From the NCBI GenBank assembly GCA_900756605.1, contig CAAEKX010000192.1:1-13121 (forward strand): DNA of 13,121 nucleotides. The letters run 5' to 3'. Under the pieces are notes generated by a model, which had not been told where the DNA came from, ran no database searches, and saw only the letters and a list, made by a program, of their open reading frames with translations. The stretch is from Coriobacteriia bacterium. GTDB taxonomy: Bacteria > Actinomycetota > Coriobacteriia > Coriobacteriales > QAMH01. The position numbers were made by a program, and so were the translations under genes. Every line of letters starts with the position of its first letter. The first letter of the stretch is position 1. Shown here piece after piece: positions 1 to 12,000 of this stretch.

Positions 1-3000
1 CGGCAATGACCCAGCCGGCGTTGCCCTTGGCCTCGTCGCCGGCGGCGTTAACGTCGTAGATGAGGTCGTTTTGCTGCGCATCGAAGACGAGCGTGAGCTT
101 GAGTGCGCCGCCCGCACCGATGATGCCGGTCGGCGTCGAGGTATACGTCTTGCCGTCGATGACGACACTGAAGGTGGCGTTATAGGCATAACCGGTGATG
201 GCGTCGGCCGCGATCTTGGCAAGGCAGTTGTTGTAGTAGACGAGCGCCGTGTCGGTGCCAGCCTGGTCGACGTAGATACGCGTGTTGGCATAACCCTTGA
301 ACAGCAGCACGTTGGTGGCAGCGCCATCCGGATCGGCCGGCAGAGACTCGTCGTAGACGGCTACGCCGGTGACGCTCGTCGCGTTGACCTTGAAGGCGTT
401 GATGGGCTCGATGAGGCCGGTGCCCGTGTAGCGCAGGAACTCGACCGTGTACTCGGTGTCGGCGGTGACGTCGAAGTAGAGCTGGATGGTGGCAAGGCCA
501 TCGGGCGTGACGAGGGCCGACTCGATGCTGGCGGGAGCCGTGCTACCCGGGGCACGGTAGAACTGACCGGTGATGACCTTGTCGGCATCAGTGGCCGTTG
601 CGGTGGTATGCGTGGGCGCGGTACGGTTCTCCGAATCGATGAGGGTAACCGAACCATCGCGGGCCACACTATAGCGGTTGACGAAGTAGTTAGTGAGCGT
701 CGGCGTCCACACGGCATAGAGGTTCACGTCGCGAGCCGGCATCTTGAAGAGGTCGCCTGCGGCGTAGTAGTTGCCGGCGGCCAGCGTGCCGAGCCAGGTA
801 ATGACATCGAGGGCCTCCTGGCCACGGGCGTTCACGATCTCCTTGACGTCGAGGCCGTCGGCGCCTGCCGTGACGATGGTGCCGTCGGCACGCACGGAGT
901 ACGTCTCGACGGTGGTCCAGCCAAGCAGCTCGTAGCCGGTGCGCGTGACGACGGCGAGCGTCTCGTTCTTGGGCAGGTTGAGCTCGTAGCCAAACTGCGT
1001 GGCCGGCGAGGAGTCGCCCGCACCAACCCACTTGCCCGCATCCGGGTCAGTGGGATCGCCGGTGACGTAGGTGAGCTCGTAGGTGTTGGGCTCGAAGTAG
1101 ATGACGAGCTCGAGAGTCTGGTTGCCAATCACGCCGGAGGCGATGGTCAGGTAGGTGTGGCCATTGACGGTGAAGCTCACGCCATCGCCCAGGTAGCTAT
1201 AACCGGCAGGCGGATTGGAAGCGTAGGCATGGTAGATGTAGCCGGCGGTGGCACTGGCCCCCGTGGCGTCGACGATGACATTGGAGCCGACGGCACCGAT
1301 ATGCTTGTAGCCCTCGAGCAACGCGTCACCGGCGGCAAGCTCGTTGCCGTACTCGTCGACCTGGATGGCGTTGCCCATGCCGTCGACCTTGAAGATCTTC
1401 ACGACGTAGTCGCCAGACACGGGAACGAACACGTGCACGAGCCTGAGCTTTCCATCACCGCTGATGATGCCGGTGAGAACCTCGTCAATCTTGAAGTTGG
1501 GATCGCCATCCCACAGGCCGATGATGTAGTCGGCGGTGGGAACCTGATAGCCCTCGGGAGCAACCGGGACGGTCGTGACGGACTCGCCGGTAGTACCCGT
1601 GCCCGTGAGGTTGGGCAGCTTGGTGATGGTGCCATCGGCGTTGAGCTGATAGCGCTCGATGGTGTAGGGCGTGTCCGTGTTGGCAACCCAGACGGCATAG
1701 AGCGTGATGTCATCGGTGCCGATGCCGATGGTGGCGCCAGGAGCATGGACGACCGCGCCACCGTTTTCGGTAGCCCAACCCATGAAGGTGTAGCCGGGGT
1801 TGCGCAGGTGGTTGGTAGTGGGCAGCGTGGTCTCGGTCTCGCTGCGCAGCAGCGTCGAGCCAAACGCCGAGTAGCCCGGTGCCCAGTTGCCCGCGCCGGC
1901 TCCCGTATCGGGAACGAGCGTGAGCGTGTGGTAGTCGGCCTCGTAGTAGAGGTTGAGGATGAGCGTGCCATTGCCAAGCACCACGCCGGTGTCGACGCTG
2001 GGATACATCTCGCGATGGGCGCTCGGCAGGATGTAGGTGTAGCCGGGGATGGAAGGCGCCACGGCCGTGACCCTCACGCCCGTGAAGTCATAGAAGGTCT
2101 GGCTCGGTGCCGCGGGAGCCTTGTATGCCAAGGGATCGCTCTGGCCGAGGGCGGAACCCGGAATCTTCCAGTAATTGACGACGTACTGAACCTGGATGGC
2201 CTGGAAGACGTGGACGAGAACCAGCTTGCCGTCACCGGTGACGATACCGGAGAGCTTGGTGGTGAACGTCGTCGGCAGGCCGGCCATGGTGCCGGAGGCG
2301 CCGGTGCCATCGGGGACAAGCTGGTAGCCGGCGGGCACGTTAGGCGTCGTGCTGACCAGGTCATCGGTGTAGCCGGTATAGCTCTCGCTAGTGAGCTGGG
2401 TGAACACGCCGTTGCCGTCAAGCTGGTAGCGATAGACAACGTAGGGCGTGTCGGAGTTGGCGGTGTAGTAGAGCTTGAGGACGAGTGCCGGATTGACCAT
2501 GACGACGCCAGTGGAAACCTCGCCGCTATGACCCGGTGCGTAGGTGTAGCCAGCCCACAGCGCATTGGTGGTCGTGTCGATGGGCACGGCGTTGACGATG
2601 GTGCCCGCGTAGTCCGAATCGGTATCGGTCTTGACGAGGGTCACGTTCCCGTAGCGATCGACCTTGTAATGCTGGATCGTGTAGTCGATGGGCAGCGCGA
2701 CGAAGATTGCCTTGTAGGTGGTCGCGACAAAGACGCCGTCAGCGTTGCGCGGCGGGACGAGGTGCGCGGGCGCCTTGTTGGTCGCATCGTACATGACGAC
2801 GTTGCCGTCGGCGTCTTCCCAGTGATCAAAGGCGTAGCCGGGGTTGGCGGTGGCAAGCGAACCGGCCGGCGTGCCGGTGGCGGGCAGCACATCTTCGCTT
2901 CCGAGTGAGACGCTACCACCGGTGCCGGCGACGTAGCTGATGGTGACCTTGGGAAGCTCGATAAAGATGGCCGTGAAGGCATAGACGGTCTTCTCAACCC

Positions 3001-6000
3001 AACCCCCATCCGGCACGGACGGGATGAAGAGCGAGGGATCGCCGGGCTTGGTCTGGTTGTCGGGGTCATCGCCGATCTGCCAGTGGCTGAACTGGTACCC
3101 AGGCGCCGCGACGGGAGTGGAACCCACGGGGCTGGGAATCGGGCTCACGGTGATGTCGATCTGCTCGCTGCCGAGCGTGACGGAACCGCCGGTACCCGCG
3201 TTGTAGATGATGGTCGGGTTGGTGAGCGCGTTATTGGTGTAGAAGAGCTTGAGCGCGAGGCTGCCGTCGGCGGCTATGGTGCCCGTGAGCGTGGAGGCCG
3301 AGGCGCTGAAGCTATGGTCGGCAAAGACGGGGATGATCGTGATGCCGGAAGGCAACGTGATGACGCCGTCGGCGGGAACGCCGGAGATGGCACCGCCGTC
3401 GCTCGTGTCACCGGTGATCGTGAGCACGAGGTCGGTGGAGCCGGTCGCATTGATGGTAGCGCTCGCATCCTTGCTGAAGACGCCGTTGGCATCCTGCAGC
3501 CAGTACTCGATGACGAATGGCGTGTCGGTCCTGGGGATGACGCGCACGGTGTAGGTAGCGGCGGTGTACATGCCGTCGGCACCGCGGCTCGGCGTGAAGC
3601 TGTCACCGCTTGCCACCTTGTTGCCAGCCGCGTCGTACCAGCCCTCGATCACGTAGCCAGCGGAGACGTGGGCAACGTTGGTCTTGGGATTGCCGGAAAC
3701 GGGTGGTACGGCCTCGGTCGCGAAGTCGACCCAGACGACGTTGCTGTTGGAGACGGTGTAGTCGATGGTGACGCTCTCGAGCTCGGCAAAGACCGCATAG
3801 TAGGTATGGGCCTCGTAGCGACCACTTACAAGGTCACGACCGACGAGCAGCGAGGCGTTGGTGGAAACCTCGTTGCCATTCTCGTCCACCCAGCGCACGA
3901 AGCGATAGCCATCAAAGGCGTTGGCGGTAAGGGTGAACGGACCAGCATAGAGCATGTTGGAGAGGTTGGCCGGATCGAGCGCGTCGCCGGTAACGGCGGA
4001 AAGCGACTGGGTACCCTTGATGTTGACGAGCTTGTCGTAGGCAGAGTCGGCAAAGGACGGCACGTAGGTGCCACGGGGGTCGGAGACCGTCTGCTCGACC
4101 CACACGATGCCGTTGCCAGCGCCGGCAGGGCCGGTGATATGGCCGAAGTAATTGGTGCCATCGGTCTTGACCTCGTAGGAGACCTCAACGTAGTCCTGCT
4201 TCCAGTGCGCGAACAGGGTCGTCGGAGCCGTAGGCATCTTGATGGTGGCACCCGGCGCGTAGAGGATCGAGCCACCAGCCGACAGCGACCAACCGTCAAG
4301 GATCCAACCGATGAGCTCGATGTCGGTCGTGCCGGGCAGGACGACATCGGTCTTGGCGATCTGCGTGATGGTGCCGGACGTGCCGTTGGTGAAGGCGCCG
4401 CCATTGGGATTGAGCGTGAGCGTCTGGTCCTTGCCAACCCACAGGGCGGTGAAGGTCACGCCGCCGGCGGTGACGAGCACCTCGCTGGGAATGACGTAAT
4501 CGGGATAGACCTTGCCATCGCTTCCGCGCCAGCCGTTGAACAGCCAGTTGGAGTCGTCATCGGCACCGGGCTGCTTGCCCAGGCCGGGAACATCGACGAG
4601 CAGGCCGTCATTGCCGGTGGCAAAGGTGGGCACCGAGCTTCCGATCCTGATGTCATCGAAGAAGGCGCCCGTATCGCCCGTGGTGGTCGCGGCCGTCCAG
4701 TTGCCATGGTCGCCAGGCAGGTAGCTCACGAAGGAGAGCTGCTCGAAGACGGCATACGCGGTGACGGTACCCGCCACGATGAGCTTGGACAGGCCAAAGT
4801 TGGCATCGCCATCATCCACAGTGACGCTGCCGCTGACCGTAGTGCCATCATCCTTGACGGCAGTCCAATCCCAGCCAGCCAGGCGATAGCCCTTGTTGAC
4901 GACGAGCCCGATGGCCGAGGCGACGCCCTGGCCGTAGGTCTCGGTCGCGGTGTAGACCACGTGGGTCATGGTGCCGGAGGTGATCGTCTGGGCGACGAAG
5001 TCCTTGTCACCGGTCGTGCCAGCAGAGAGCGTGCCGGGAGCGCCATCGCGCAGATCGACGGTGACCGTGTAGGTCTTGGGTGCCCACTGGGCAAAGAGCT
5101 CGAGGGTCGGCTTGGGATCGGTGGTAATCCAGGAAGCGCCGTTGATATCGGCGATACCGGTAACCGCACCATCGGCATAGGAAATGCCCGAACCATCGGC
5201 CTTGGTGTTCCATCCGGTAAAGGTGTAGCCGTTCACCACGTAGGCGTTATCGGTAAGCGCGATCTGCGAGTTGAACAGGAAGCCCTGCTTGGGAGGCATG
5301 GTACCCGTGGCCGGATCGTTGGGATCGGGCTCGTTGGCGTTGAAGGTGACGTAGTAGTCGGCCTCGGCCCACAGGGCCACGACGTTGATATCGTAGACCT
5401 TGGGATCGTCCGGATCGCGACCGGGCAGCTCGACGGTCAGGTCGGCGACCTTGGAGAGGTCAACCTGGAGGACGTCGCGCGTCTGGAGGATGACGCCGCT
5501 TGCCCCACGCTCGAACCACTGGATGCGCCAGCCGGCAAAGTACCAGCTCGTGCCACTATCCTCCACGTCGCCTTCGGGCAGGGCGCCGATGCTATTGGCG
5601 TAGGCGGGGAACTTGCCCAGGGGCGCGACGTGGGTAAAGATCGTCTCGTTCTCGACCGCCGGGTCGGGGAAGGCACCATCTGCCGCGTGCTCACCGGGCA
5701 GATAGTTGACGATGATGGCTTCCTTCCAACGGGCAAGGAAGGTGGTGGGGCCGAGAATCTGGAAGGTGGCCGGGGCGTTGACGTCAAGACCGGTCTGGGT
5801 GATGGTCTCGTTGTTGCCGGTCACGTAGGTGACATCCCAGCCGACCAGGTACCAACCCCTACCAGGAGTCGTAATGACCTTATCGTATTCGGCATACTTG
5901 CCGTACCAGACCGCCTGGCTGTCCTCGCCGTCAACGACACCCCTCGTGCCGTTCTCGCTCGCGAAGACGACGTTGACGCGCTCTTCCTCCCACTGGGCGT

Positions 6001-9000
6001 AGAAGTGAACGACGGCGCCCTCGAGGGTGGCGAGGTTGGAGATGTAGCCCTGGGAGCTCGTCTGGGTGAAGAGGTTGGTGCCCTCAACGGTCCAACCGAT
6101 CCAGTGGTTACCGGCGCGGGTGAAGCGATTGGCCAGCGAGACCTGCTCGCCGTACTTCACGGTCACGGTCTGCGGAGTGGAGTCGTCACCCGTGTAGTAG
6201 GCATCCCACACGTTGCCGTGGAACGAGACGGTGTAGGTGATGGGCGTCCAATGCGCGTAGAGGATGAAGTCGCGCGGCTCCTCGTCACCGCAGAGCTGCT
6301 CGAGGGTGACCTCGGTGCCAAAGGCGTACTGCACCGCTGCGTCATCGCGATGGGCGGCGTCGCACCAGCCATCGAAGACGTAGCCAAGGCGCCACATCTC
6401 GACGGTGTCGGCCGCGGTGGCCAGCATGAAGGGCTCGTCGACCTTGTGCAGCGCCCCGTTGGGCGGCGAGGTGATCGTACCGCGCACGTCGTTGTTGCGG
6501 TCGTAGGTGATGGTGTAGCCCACGACGCGCCACTGCGCGTAGAGCCTGACGACGGCGTCCTGGACGGTGGCAAGGTTCACGACCGTGGCACCATCGGCAT
6601 AGGCCGTGCCCGTGCCATCGGCTGCGGTGTTCCATCCGTCAAAGACGTAGGCTTCCCTCGTGAACTTCACGCCGACGATGGCAAGCGCCGCGGGAACCTC
6701 GTAGGAAGCGGTCATGTCCTGCATGCCCGGCGAGGAGGGATCGGCACCGTTGCCCTCGAAGGCGATGGTGTAGGTGATGGGCGCAAAGCGCGCATACCAA
6801 GTGGTACCCGTGAACCAGACGTCGTCGGCATCCTTGATGGGCGCGAAGGCGGCATCGCGGCCATGGGGCGCGAGATTGCCGCGGGCGTCATACCAGCCCT
6901 CGAAGACGTAGCCGGGAGCAGCCGTCGCGGTCGAGCCCATGGGCTTGCCGTCACCAGCGTTGACGACCTCGAAGTCACGGCTGACCGAGCCGCTGCCGGT
7001 GCCCACCGCATAGTGAAGCTCGGCACGCTCGGGAGTGAACCAGGCGTAGAGTGTCACGCGCGTGATGGTGTCGTCGGCGCCAAGAAGCTTGGCGATGGCC
7101 GCAAAGGCAAGGCCTCGACCAAGCTGATCCTCGCGCCAGTTCTCCTCGTCGATGGTGGCATCGGTATGCCAACCGAGGAAGACGTAGCCGACGCGGGTGG
7201 CCGGCGCCGGGACGACGTCAGTGGAATCCCAGGTCACGTCCGTGCGCGTACGGATGTAGGTACCGTCGCCGGTCTCGTAGGCAACGGTGTAGAGACGCGC
7301 GGTCCAACGCGCGTGGAGCGTCATGTTGACATCCGGAGCCGTGATGGTGGCTCCCGGAGCGTAGAGCACCGTGCCACCCGGAGTGAGCGCCCAGCCGTCA
7401 AAGCGCCAGCCGTCGCGCGTGACGTCTGCCAGGCCCGGCAGGGTGATGTGCTCGACATCCTCCAGCGGCGAGGTGTTCTTGGTGACCGTGTAGCTGGTGA
7501 CCGGCGTCTCGCTCGTCCACAGACCACCCTCGAGCTGGAGGTCGACCGTGGCGCTGCGCTTCCAATGCGCGGTGAACGAGAACGGTCCGGTGATGGTCAC
7601 GGGGCGTCCGTTCTCGTAGCTCACGACCATGTCGGCGACGATCTTGTACCTGTTGCCATCGGGGCCGATCCAGTAGGCGAACTCCCAGGTGACGCCATCG
7701 GCAGCCGTCTCGCCCAGGGGACTGCCGTCGGCAGCGAACAGCGACGGGATCTTGTTGCCACCAACAGCGGCGGTGAAGCCGAAGTGCGGTGCCTGATCGC
7801 CGTGGTTGAGGCCCTCGTACAGGGTACCCTCGGCGCCGTAATCCCAGGAGCCGTGCTCGCCGGGCAGGTAGGAAACGGCGATGATGCTTGCCCACTGAGC
7901 CGTGAAGACCGTGGTGCCGCGAATGGGGATCTGCGCGGGGTCGGGAGTCTCACCGGTGATGAAGGTGGTGTCATCAAAGGTCATGGTGTAGGTCCACACG
8001 CGCAGCTGCCAGCCACCGGCCGTGTTGGGCTTGGTGTGTACGAGCTTCATGTCGACGGTGCCGCCCGTGGCAACCTGGCGCGGCGTGTAGGTGACGGTAC
8101 CGCGATTGGGCTCGGAGGAGACGAAGCTCACCGCATAGACACGCGGTGCCCAGGTGGCGTAGAGCACGAAGTCGCTGCCGGCCTGCGAAGAGAGGTTCAC
8201 GATGGTGGCCATGTCGGCGTACTTGTTGCCCGAGGCATCGCGCCAGCCGTCAAAGACGTAGCCGTTGAGGGCGAAGGCGTTCTTGGGCAGCGCGCGCGGC
8301 ACGTCGTAGGTGAATACGGAAGGCGGCATCGTGCCCGTGGCATCGGAGGCGCCGGGGGCAAAGCTCACCGTGTAGGTGATGGGCGTCCAATGCGCGTAGA
8401 GCGTGGTATCACCCGTGGGCATCGTGAAGGTCGCCGACGGGTTCCAGCGCACCACGCCGCCTGCGGTCTCGGCCCAACCATCGAGCACGTAGCCGGGACG
8501 CACAAAGGCGTTGGCGGCGGCGAGGTGCTGGGTGGAGCCGGCATAGAGGCTGTAGATGATGGTGTTGCCGTCATAGTCGTAAGTGCCATCGGCAACGGCG
8601 GCATTGGCCGTTCCGCCATTGGCCGAGAGCGTGAGTTTGAAGGCGTGGACGGTCCAGTAGGCGTAGAGGATGACCGTGCCGCCCTCGGCACCGGCGAGGT
8701 TCTTGACCGTGGCACCGTCGGCGATGAGCTGACCGGAGCCATCGGCACCGGTGGTCCAACCGGCAAAGTCATAACCGACACGCGTGATGCCACCCTGCTC
8801 CGCGGTGGGCAGCGTGCGGGAGGTGTCATAAGTGAAGACCATGTCGTCGAGCGAACCCGTACCACCGTTGACATCGAAGACGACGGTGAAGTCCTGGGCG
8901 GTGAACACCGCATAGTACTTGGTGGGAGTCTCCCAGATGGCGTAGATGCCCTTGGTGGGATCGTAGATGCCCTTGGTGGGAACGAAGGTCGCGTCCCAGC

Positions 9001-12000
9001 TAACCGTATTGCCCCACTCGTCGATCCAGCGCACGAAGGTGTAGCCGGTGAGCACATAGGCAGACGACCCGACGGGGGTGCCGCTCACGGCCGGCAGGTG
9101 CTCCTCGCGCACGCTCACGTAGCCGCCCTTTGTCGGCGTGCGCTCGCCCGTCGTGGCATCAACGGTGACAGCCGTGTAGGTGATCGAACCGGGCACTTCC
9201 TCCCAGCGAGCGTAGATGGTGCCGATACTGCCGGCAGCCGAAGAGCTCACGAGCGAGGCGAAGATGGTGTTCTCGTCAATCTCGGTATCGGCCTCGGAGG
9301 TACCGTTGTACCAACCGCGGAAGCGATAGCCCGGCTTGGTCGGGTCGGCGATGCCGTCAAGCAGGTTGGTGTCGGTGAAGTGCACGCCAGTGAGTGCCGC
9401 GATGGCCGAGCCGCCCTGGGTATCGAAGACCAGCGTATAGGTGTTGGCCTCCCAGATCGCGTACAGCGTGGTGTTCTCGATGAACATCTGGATGACCTGG
9501 CCCGGCGCGTAGATGGCGGCGCCGTCCTTGGTCATGCCCCAACCGGTGAAGACGTAGCCATCGCGCATGACCGCGTCGGCCTCGGGGAGCTTGGCATCGG
9601 CGCCGGTGAGATAGCGCGTGGCGCTCATGGAGGTGGCACCCGCCGCGGTGACGGTACCGCCGTTGGCGTCGAAGGAGAGCACCTGGCCCGAGAGCCTGAA
9701 GATGGCCGTGAGGCTCATGGTGCAGGTCACGGTGGTGGGCAGCTCGTCCTTGCCGTCGACGGTGGTATAGGTGACGCCATCGATGGTCCACTCCCAGCCG
9801 ACGAACTTCCAACCGGGGCTCGTCTTGGGAAGACCGAAGTTACGGGCGTTGGAGTTGATGTCATCGAGAAGGTCGGCATCGACTTCGGCGCCGTTGGCAA
9901 ACAGCGGGAAGGGCGAATCCTTGGCCACGCCAATCCAGTAGGTTTTACCGGAGATGTCGGGGAAGACGCCGTGATCGCCCTGGTAGTAGCGGATGTTGAA
10001 GACCTGGTCATTCTTCCACTGGGCCGTGAAGGTGGTGATGCCCAGGATGGTGACCTCGGTGGGGCTCTTGGCGATACCGGTAATGGTGCCACCGCCGGGC
10101 AGCTGAATCACGTAGGTCCAGTGCGAGAACTCGTAGGGAGCGGTGGGCGTAACGGCGGGAACCTGCGCGCTGGTCAGATGCTGCCCGTAGTAGACCTGAA
10201 CGGGTGCACCGGAGGAGACGTTGCCGTGAGAGGCATCCGAGGTATTGAAGTTCACGTTGTAGAGGCGAGCCGACCATACCGCGAACAGCGTGAAGGTACG
10301 ACCGTCATCGACGAGGTTGAAGACCGTCGCCTCGTCGGCGTATTCCGCCGCCGCGGCATTGGGCGTGGTGGCCCAGCCCTTGAAGTCGTAGCCGGGACGC
10401 GCGAGGACGTTGGCGGGGAGCTTGCCCGAGACGCCATAGGTGAGCCGCAGGTCATCCATCGATCCGGTGGCGTCATCGGCGCCGGGGCGGAAGCTCACCA
10501 GATATTTGAGCGGCTCCCACTGCGCAAACAGGGTGACCGTCGCGTCCTGGATCGGATTAACGCCATCGACAAGCTTGTTGATGGCAGCGCCCAGCAGGAG
10601 CTCGGCATCCAGGAACGTGTCGCCCGAGCCATCGGCCGCAGTGTTCCATCCCACGAACTTGTAACCGGGACGCGTCATGGCAGGCGTGCCCGTCTGCGAG
10701 TTGCCGGCGACGGTGGGCAGGCGCAACTGCGTGCCATAGGTCGCCGTTATGGAACCGGGCGCGTCCTTGCCCGTATCCGCGTTGACATCAAAGGCGATGT
10801 TGAAGGTGTTGGGCCTGAAGGTCGCGATGAAGGAGAGCGTAGCGGGCCAGCAGGTCACGCCATCGGCACGCGTCGGGGTGAAGCGGGCGTCGGTGGAAAC
10901 GACCTTGCCCGTCGAGGCATCGATCCACTCGACGAACTGGTACCCGCGCAGGGCTGCGGCTGCGGCAGTGGCGGCACCGCTCACGCGCATGATCGAGAGC
11001 GTCCAGCCGAGCTGCGTGCGCGTCCAGCTGGCAACCACCTTGCCCTGGCTGTCGACGAGCTCGATGAGGTCATCGGTCGCGACGTCGCCACGCCAGGACA
11101 CGTCGGTCATGCCATCGGGAATGGTGTCGGTAACGGGCTCGACGCCACCGGCCACGGGCGCGGCGGTGAAGACGATGGTCGTCTGGAGCTCGGCCCACTG
11201 GGCATAGAGCGTGATGATGCTTCCATTGCTGCCCTCGAAGTCGTTGACGCGCGCGCCGGGCCCATACTGGGTGCCGGTGCCATCGGCCTTGGTGTTCCAG
11301 CCGGTAAAGCGATAGCCATCGCGGAAGATGCCATCGAGGGTGCCGCCAACGGCAAGCTGCAGGTAGACGCCATAGGTGGCGCGATCATCGGCAAGGGCGC
11401 CAAAGCCACCATTCTCGTAGTACTTGACCGTATAGGTGTTGGGGGCAAAGTGCGCGGTGAAGGTGGCGGGATGGAAGGTGCCGTTATCGTTGATGACACC
11501 GAAGATGGTGTCGCCATCGAGAACATCGCGGCGAGCCAGGGAGCTATCGATGGAGTTGGTCCAGCGGTCAAAGTGGTAGCCGGGGGCAGGCGTGGCGATG
11601 GCGCCCTTGATGTCGAGGCGACCGGTCGCGTCGATGTCGAGGTCGACGATTTCGGATGCGGTCTTGCCGTCATCGGAGGTGGTGGTCGAGGAAACGGTAC
11701 CGTTGCCGTCGGCCTCGTAGATGATCTCGATCTTGCCGGGCTTCCACATCGCGTAGAGCGTGGGAACAACCGTGTTGTCATCGATGTCGCGGGCAATGGT
11801 GTGGAACGGCGTCTCGGACGTGGCCTCGGCACGGTCACCCGCATCGTTGAAGACGTAGTACCAGCCCAGGAACTCATAGCCATCGCGAACGGGGGTGATG
11901 GCCGGAAGCAGGTCCGTGTCGGTCCACAGGATATCGGTCCTGTCCTCGACGGCAGGCGATCCACCGCCCAGGTTGTAGTTCAAGACGAAGCCACCATGGG

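Noticed and set aside
71..2908. 945-codon ORF on the plus strand
   Set aside because: It is exactly codon-aligned with the minus-strand gene and exists because that gene lacks TTA and CTA and uses only one TCA. It starts at a TTG, and its translation is a Val/Asp/Gly/Arg-rich string with no domain pattern, whereas the minus strand shows clear InlB and MucBP motifs.
8900..9195. Possible frameshift or assembly error at the 21-bp duplication
   Set aside because: The duplication is a multiple of three, and the frame continues with correct module motifs on both sides.
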